DNA of 64,000 nt from CAKVLS01 sp045651685 (GTDB lineage Bacteria > Bacillota > Clostridia > Christensenellales > UBA1242). Where the stretch lies: positions 1 to 64,000 of the forward strand of contig JAZRSV010000005.1 in assembly GCA_045651685.1 (NCBI GenBank). Reading direction: 5' to 3'. The position numbers and the translations under genes were made by a program. The notes beneath the pieces were generated by a model. It saw nothing but the letters and a program-made list of their open reading frames with translations, searched no databases and was not told where the DNA came from. Of the stretch, positions 60,785-64,000 are shown in pieces. Numbering within the stretch: position 1 is the first letter of the stretch; each line of letters starts with the position of its first letter.

Positions 60785-62032
60785 ATGAAAAGTCAAAAAA
60801 TTTGTGCAATAATTTGCGAATATAACCCACTACATAACGGGCACCAATATCTTATACAAAAAGCTAAAGAATTGTCTGGCTGTTCTTATGTCATGTGTAT
60901 TATGAGTGGCAACTTTACACAGCGTGGCGACATTGCCATTTTGAACAAGCACAGCAGAGCTAGACTAGCATTGCAAGCTGGCGCAGATGTAGTTGTTCAG
61001 ATACCTACTGCATATGCATCATGCTCGGCAGAAGTCTTTGCCCTAGCAGGGGTAAAAATTGCAAATAGCTTTAACAATGTCACTCACTTGTGCTTTGGTA
61101 GCGCTTATAATGAGATAGAGCCTTTGTACCAAATTGCCACCTATCTTGCAAAAGAACCAAAAGAATACAAAAAGCTACTAAAAGCATACCTTGACAAAGG
61201 CAATAGCTATAACATAAGCAAAACTAATGCCCTAGTAGATTTGGCAAAAAGCAACAAAGATCTACCACAAGATATAAAAGAAGTTTTGTCAAACTCTAAC
61301 AACATACTTGGCATAGAATATCTAAAAGCGATTATCAGTACAAATAGCAAAATTACACCAATAACAATAAAGCGTGTTGGCGAGCAATTTAATAGCGAAA
61401 AATTGTCAGAATTTTGCAGTGCTACAGCAATACGAAAAGAACTATATAAGTCAAAAAATACCAAAAATATTGCAAAAACAATGCCAGACAACATCTTTGA
61501 AAGTTTTAGACAATATATAGTTAACCAAGGACTTGTCAACCAAGACTTGTACGAAGAATTGCGACTTTTTAGAATAAGAACTGCCAACCTTGCAGATTTG
61601 CAACAAGTTTTTGATGTGTCAGAAGGTTTAGAAAATAGACTTTATAATTTATCAAAACAAAGTGACAACTACACCAATTTTATCAAACAAGTTCAAACAA
61701 AACGCTACAGCGAAAGTAAAATAAACAGAGTTATAACTGGTTATATGTTGGGCATAGACAAAAAAGTTGTTGAGCAAATTTATAAGATATCTCACTTGCC
61801 ATATATCAAAGTTTTGGCTGTTAGAAAAAATAGAGTTCTTAATAACTTGCAAGCAAAAACTAGTGTTATTGTTAGAACCAACGATACAAGCAAAACAACC
61901 AACTACCTATACAATAAACTAACCAATATAGAAGATAATGCAGATAGCATATATGCGCAATTAACCAACTCACGCATAGTTAACTTGCCATATCTATCTC
62001 AACCACCAATAATAGATAGCAATTTGGATTAA
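60785..62032 (+). CDS. tmcAL: tRNA(Met) cytidine acetate ligase TmcAL
   Basis: Acetylates C34 of elongator tRNA-Met using acetate and ATP; formerly YlbM. The 415-aa protein has the nucleotidyltransferase motif EYNPLHNGHQYLI (about 13-25), MSGNFTQRGDIAIL (about 40-53) and QAGADVVVQIPTAYASCSAEVFALAGV (positions about 67-93). No clear ribosome binding site precedes the ATG. It is divergent from pta-ackA, whose product is acetate. Confidence 0.95.
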   Translation: MKSQKICAIICEYNPLHNGHQYLIQKAKELSGCSYVMCIMSGNFTQRGDIAILNKHSRARLALQAGADVVVQIPTAYASCSAEVFALAGVKIANSFNNVTHLCFGSAYNEIEPLYQIATYLAKEPKEYKKLLKAYLDKGNSYNISKTNALVDLAKSNKDLPQDIKEVLSNSNNILGIEYLKAIISTNSKITPITIKRVGEQFNSEKLSEFCSATAIRKELYKSKNTKNIAKTMPDNIFESFRQYIVNQGLVNQDLYEELRLFRIRTANLADLQQVFDVSEGLENRLYNLSKQSDNYTNFIKQVQTKRYSESKINRVITGYMLGIDKKVVEQIYKISHLPYIKVLAVRKNRVLNNLQAKTSVIVRTNDTSKTTNYLYNKLTNIEDNADSIYAQLTNSRIVNLPYLSQPPIIDSNLD

Positions 62033-62047
62033 AGGAGAATAACAAAA

Positions 62048-62542
62048 ATGCCAAAGAGAACTAATTATATTAACTGGGACGAATATTTTATGGGGGTTGC
62101 GCTACTTGCTGCCAACCGTAGCAAGGACCCAAACTCACAAGTAGGATGCTGTATAGCAACTAGCGACAATGTTATTGTTTCTGTAGGTTATAATGGCTTT
62201 CCTAGAGGCTGCAGCGATGATGATTTGCCATGGGAGCGCGAGGGCGAATACCAAGATACAAAATACCCTTATGTAGTACATGCAGAACTTAATGCCATAC
62301 TTAACGCAACCGAAAAGAACTTGCATGGTTGCAAGTTGTATGTCACACTATTCCCTTGCAATGAATGTTGCAAAGCTATTATCCAAAGCGGCATCACAAA
62401 AGTATTTTACTTAAGTGACAAATATGCTACAAGCAAAGAAACTATCGCATCAAAACGCATGTTTAATCTTGCAGGCATACAAACAGAACAACTAAAAACA
62501 TCTATCGATAGTTTGACAATTAACTACAAAGTAGAAAAATAA
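62048..62542 (+). CDS. dCMP deaminase (ComEB-like)
   Basis: A zinc deaminase of 164 aa that supplies dUMP for dTMP synthesis. The zinc-site motifs are VVHAELNAILNA (about 76-87) and TLFPCNECCKAIIQSG (about 100-115), with the family's RSKDPNSQVGC and GYNGFPRGCSDDDLPW. AAGGAG precedes the ATG; it follows tmcAL by 15 bases. Confidence 0.94.
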   Translation: MPKRTNYINWDEYFMGVALLAANRSKDPNSQVGCCIATSDNVIVSVGYNGFPRGCSDDDLPWEREGEYQDTKYPYVVHAELNAILNATEKNLHGCKLYVTLFPCNECCKAIIQSGITKVFYLSDKYATSKETIASKRMFNLAGIQTEQLKTSIDSLTINYKVEK

Positions 62543-62550
62543 TAATAAAA

Positions 62551-62577
62551 AACAGTGGCAATCCACTGTTTTTTTGT
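62551..62577 (+). terminator. Terminator after the dCMP deaminase gene
   Basis: Perfect eight-base arms AACAGTGG/CCACTGTT (62551-62558, 62563-62570) followed rightward by a run of seven T. Confidence 0.9.
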
Positions 62578-62590
62578 TGCCTTCTTGAAA

Positions 62591-62619
62591 GCATAAAGAC
62601 AAAAAACAACTCATAATTT
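62591..62619 (+). promoter_or_regulatory. Possible sigma-E promoter of ylbJ
   Basis: GCATAAA (62591-62597), 14-bp spacer, CATAATTT (62612-62619), a partial match to the sigma-E pattern. The start would lie almost at the ylbJ start codon, so the transcript would be nearly leaderless. In Bacillus ylbJ depends on sigma-E. Confidence 0.35.
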
Positions 62620-62625
62620 ATTAAT

Positions 62626-63597
62626 ATGTCACAATCAAAAAACAAACAACTTGTATGCGTTGTTGTTATATTATTTGTTATTATTTTTATAGCAATAAAC
62701 CCAGCAATATATACCAAGTCTGCATATAATGGCCTAGTATTGTGGGCAACAATTGTTTTGCCTAGTCTTTTGCCATTTTTCTTTTTTACAAAAATTTTGT
62801 CATACATGCCACAAGTATATACCCTAACAAAACCACTAAAAAAACCTATTGGCAAATTGTATAACTGTCCGCCGCCTGCAAGCTACATCTGTCTTATGAG
62901 CATTATATCTGGCTACCCCGTAGGAGCTAAACTTACGAGCGAATTTTATAAAAACAATCTCATATCCAGCGCTCAAGCACATCGCATTATTAGTTTTTGT
63001 TCTACATCTGGTCCTTTATTTATTATAGGCAGTGTCGGCGTTAGTCTTTTTTGTAGCAAGACTTGTGGTTTTGTAATATTTGCATCACACATTATAGCTT
63101 CTTTATTAAACGGCCTTATTTATCGCAAATATAAGCTTACCGACAACAACGACCTTTTACCTACAATAACAACCAGCAACAATATACTTAACGATAGTAT
63201 GTACAACACTATAGTATCTACTATGCTAGTTGGCGGTTTTATATCAATATCGTTTGTTATGATAGATATGCTTAACAATATTGGACTTTTGACGCCTATA
63301 AATTATGTTTTATCGCCTATTACATCTACTTTTGGCATAACAAGTTCTGCCGTGACTAATGGACTGTTAGAGGTCACTAGAGGCTGTGTAGATCTTTCTA
63401 CTCAAAACATTAATCCTTACCTTTTAAGCATTGTTAGCTGCGGTCTTATATCATTTGGTGGTATATCTGTACACTTACAATCGTTAGTGTTCTTGCAAGA
63501 GTGCAAAATAAAATACCGATATTTTTTGCTAACAAAAAGCACACACGCCATCTTATCAATAGCAGTGTGTGCTCTACTTGGTATAATTTTTATCTAA
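62626..63597 (+). CDS. ylbJ: Sporulation integral membrane protein YlbJ
   Basis: A 323-aa polytopic protein of the YlbJ/nucleoside-recognition group, needed for spore cortex formation in Bacillus. About eight helices are seen, with the conserved VLPSLLPFFFFTKIL (about 44), MSIISGYPVGAKLTSEFY (about 85-102), FCSTSGPLFIIGSVG (about 115-129) and the late LEVTRGC and SFGGISVHLQS blocks. There is no obvious ribosome binding site. It lies in a unit of its own behind a terminator. Confidence 0.88.
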   Translation: MSQSKNKQLVCVVVILFVIIFIAINPAIYTKSAYNGLVLWATIVLPSLLPFFFFTKILSYMPQVYTLTKPLKKPIGKLYNCPPPASYICLMSIISGYPVGAKLTSEFYKNNLISSAQAHRIISFCSTSGPLFIIGSVGVSLFCSKTCGFVIFASHIIASLLNGLIYRKYKLTDNNDLLPTITTSNNILNDSMYNTIVSTMLVGGFISISFVMIDMLNNIGLLTPINYVLSPITSTFGITSSAVTNGLLEVTRGCVDLSTQNINPYLLSIVSCGLISFGGISVHLQSLVFLQECKIKYRYFLLTKSTHAILSIAVCALLGIIFI

Positions 63598-64000
63598 ATA
63601 TATAATTTGCAAAAGCTTGTTTTAACTCTGCAAGTGTATCTCTTAAATACTTGTCATTATCAACAACTTCGTTTAGCGAAATAATAAGGCCGTTAATAAT
63701 AGCCATTTCTTCTATTTGACAAGCTCTAATCAAAGCGTCCAAAATCATGCGGATATTGTCGCGTTTTGTTTCTTTTTTGATATAGCCAAGATCTTGTTGC
63801 ATCTCTTTAGCATAACCAATCATCTTTTCACAAAACTCTTGCATTGGTGTTTTTGGTTCTTCGATTTCTTCTTCTGGCTCTTCTTCGACAACAGTTGCCA
63901 AGATTTCTCTTTCTTGTATTCTGATATCAATAATATTAAGCTCTGGTTTTGCAGCTGGTTTTTCTTCTTCGACAACACTTGCACCAAACTTGCTAGCTAC
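63590..64000 (-). CDS. C-terminal part of an acidic protein of unknown function
   Basis: The frame is open from the window edge; at least 136 residues are visible. The first part is low-complexity, Glu/Lys/Ala/Pro-rich (SVVEEEKPAAKPE, VVEEEPEEEIEEPKTP), followed by a helical domain (about the last 90 residues) starting MQEFCEKMIGYAKEM. I do not recognise it. It converges on ylbJ and the ends overlap by eight bases. Confidence 0.75.
   Translation of the reverse strand, partial: VASKFGASVVEEEKPAAKPELNIIDIRIQEREILATVVEEEPEEEIEEPKTPMQEFCEKMIGYAKEMQQDLGYIKKETKRDNIRMILDALIRACQIEEMAIINGLIISLNEVVDNDKYLRDTLAELKQAFANYIFR

Noticed and set aside
1..64000. CRISPR arrays, insertion sequences, prophage, tRNA and rRNA genes
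   Set aside because: No regularly spaced repeats, transposase or phage genes, and no T-loop-like or rRNA sequence were seen on either strand.

Overview
The window is AT-rich DNA from a Gram-positive bacterium of the Clostridia type (Bacillota), probably an anaerobe. The evidence is Firmicutes gene order in most blocks, a complete spoIIIAA-AH sporulation operon, ylbJ, a T-box on tyrS, AGGAGG-type ribosome binding sites and an acetate kinase/phosphotransacetylase pair. Species cannot be read from it. I saw no rRNA, tRNA, insertion sequence, prophage or CRISPR array. Nearly all genes are housekeeping and most lie on the minus strand. Plus-strand genes are a four-gene cassette at 41.9-44.1 kb and three genes at 60.8-63.6 kb.

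Layout. 1-734: AT-rich DNA without a convincing gene, with a 38-bp palindrome and a leftward terminator. 735-2070: a membrane protein of the OapA type, preceded by a ~620-nt structured RNA with its own sigma-A promoter and pairing ends. I read these as oapA and an OLE (ornate large extremophilic) RNA. 2141-6173: proS, xseB, xseA, nusB, yqhY. 6231-11021: the spoIIIA operon (AH to AA, read leftward) behind a sigma-E-like promoter. 11158-12738: an exported beta-helix-like protein of unknown role. 12866-28184: efp, an endonuclease IV-like TIM barrel, truB, nrnA, rbfA, infB, ylxQ, ylxR, nusA, rimP, a short polC-like gene, rseP, cdsA, uppS, frr, tsf, rpsB. 28504-31667: a DUF1292 gene, ruvX, a tiny YtxH-like gene, an IscU-like gene, iscS and trxA. 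31681-41060: hisS, hslU, hslV, trmFO, topA, dprA, comM. 41230-45711: rplS with its leader, the AbrB/ABC transporter/GNAT cassette, and tyrS with its T-box. 45712-58433: yraN, rnhB, rbgA, trmD, rimM, khpA, rpsP, ffh, ylxM, ftsY, smc, rnc, plsX, rpmF, DUF177. 58495-64000: ackA and pta, then tmcAL, a dCMP deaminase, ylbJ, and an acidic protein cut by the window edge.

Together the genes cover translation initiation and elongation, ribosome and tRNA maturation, protein targeting (SRP/FtsY), chromosome condensation (SMC), phospholipid and undecaprenyl synthesis, Fe-S or sulfur transfer, proteolysis (HslUV, RseP) and the mother-cell channel of sporulation.

The points most worth a second look are these. 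(1) The OLE RNA/OapA pair beside xseAB and nusB. (2) A gene at the usual polC position that keeps the N-terminal, OB and proofreading exonuclease regions but has no PHP or polymerase domain. (3) An IscU-like protein lacking all three cluster-ligand cysteines, encoded beside an intact cysteine desulfurase whose promoter is covered by palindromes. (4) A terminator hairpin that hides the ribosome binding site of a 49-aa membrane protein.
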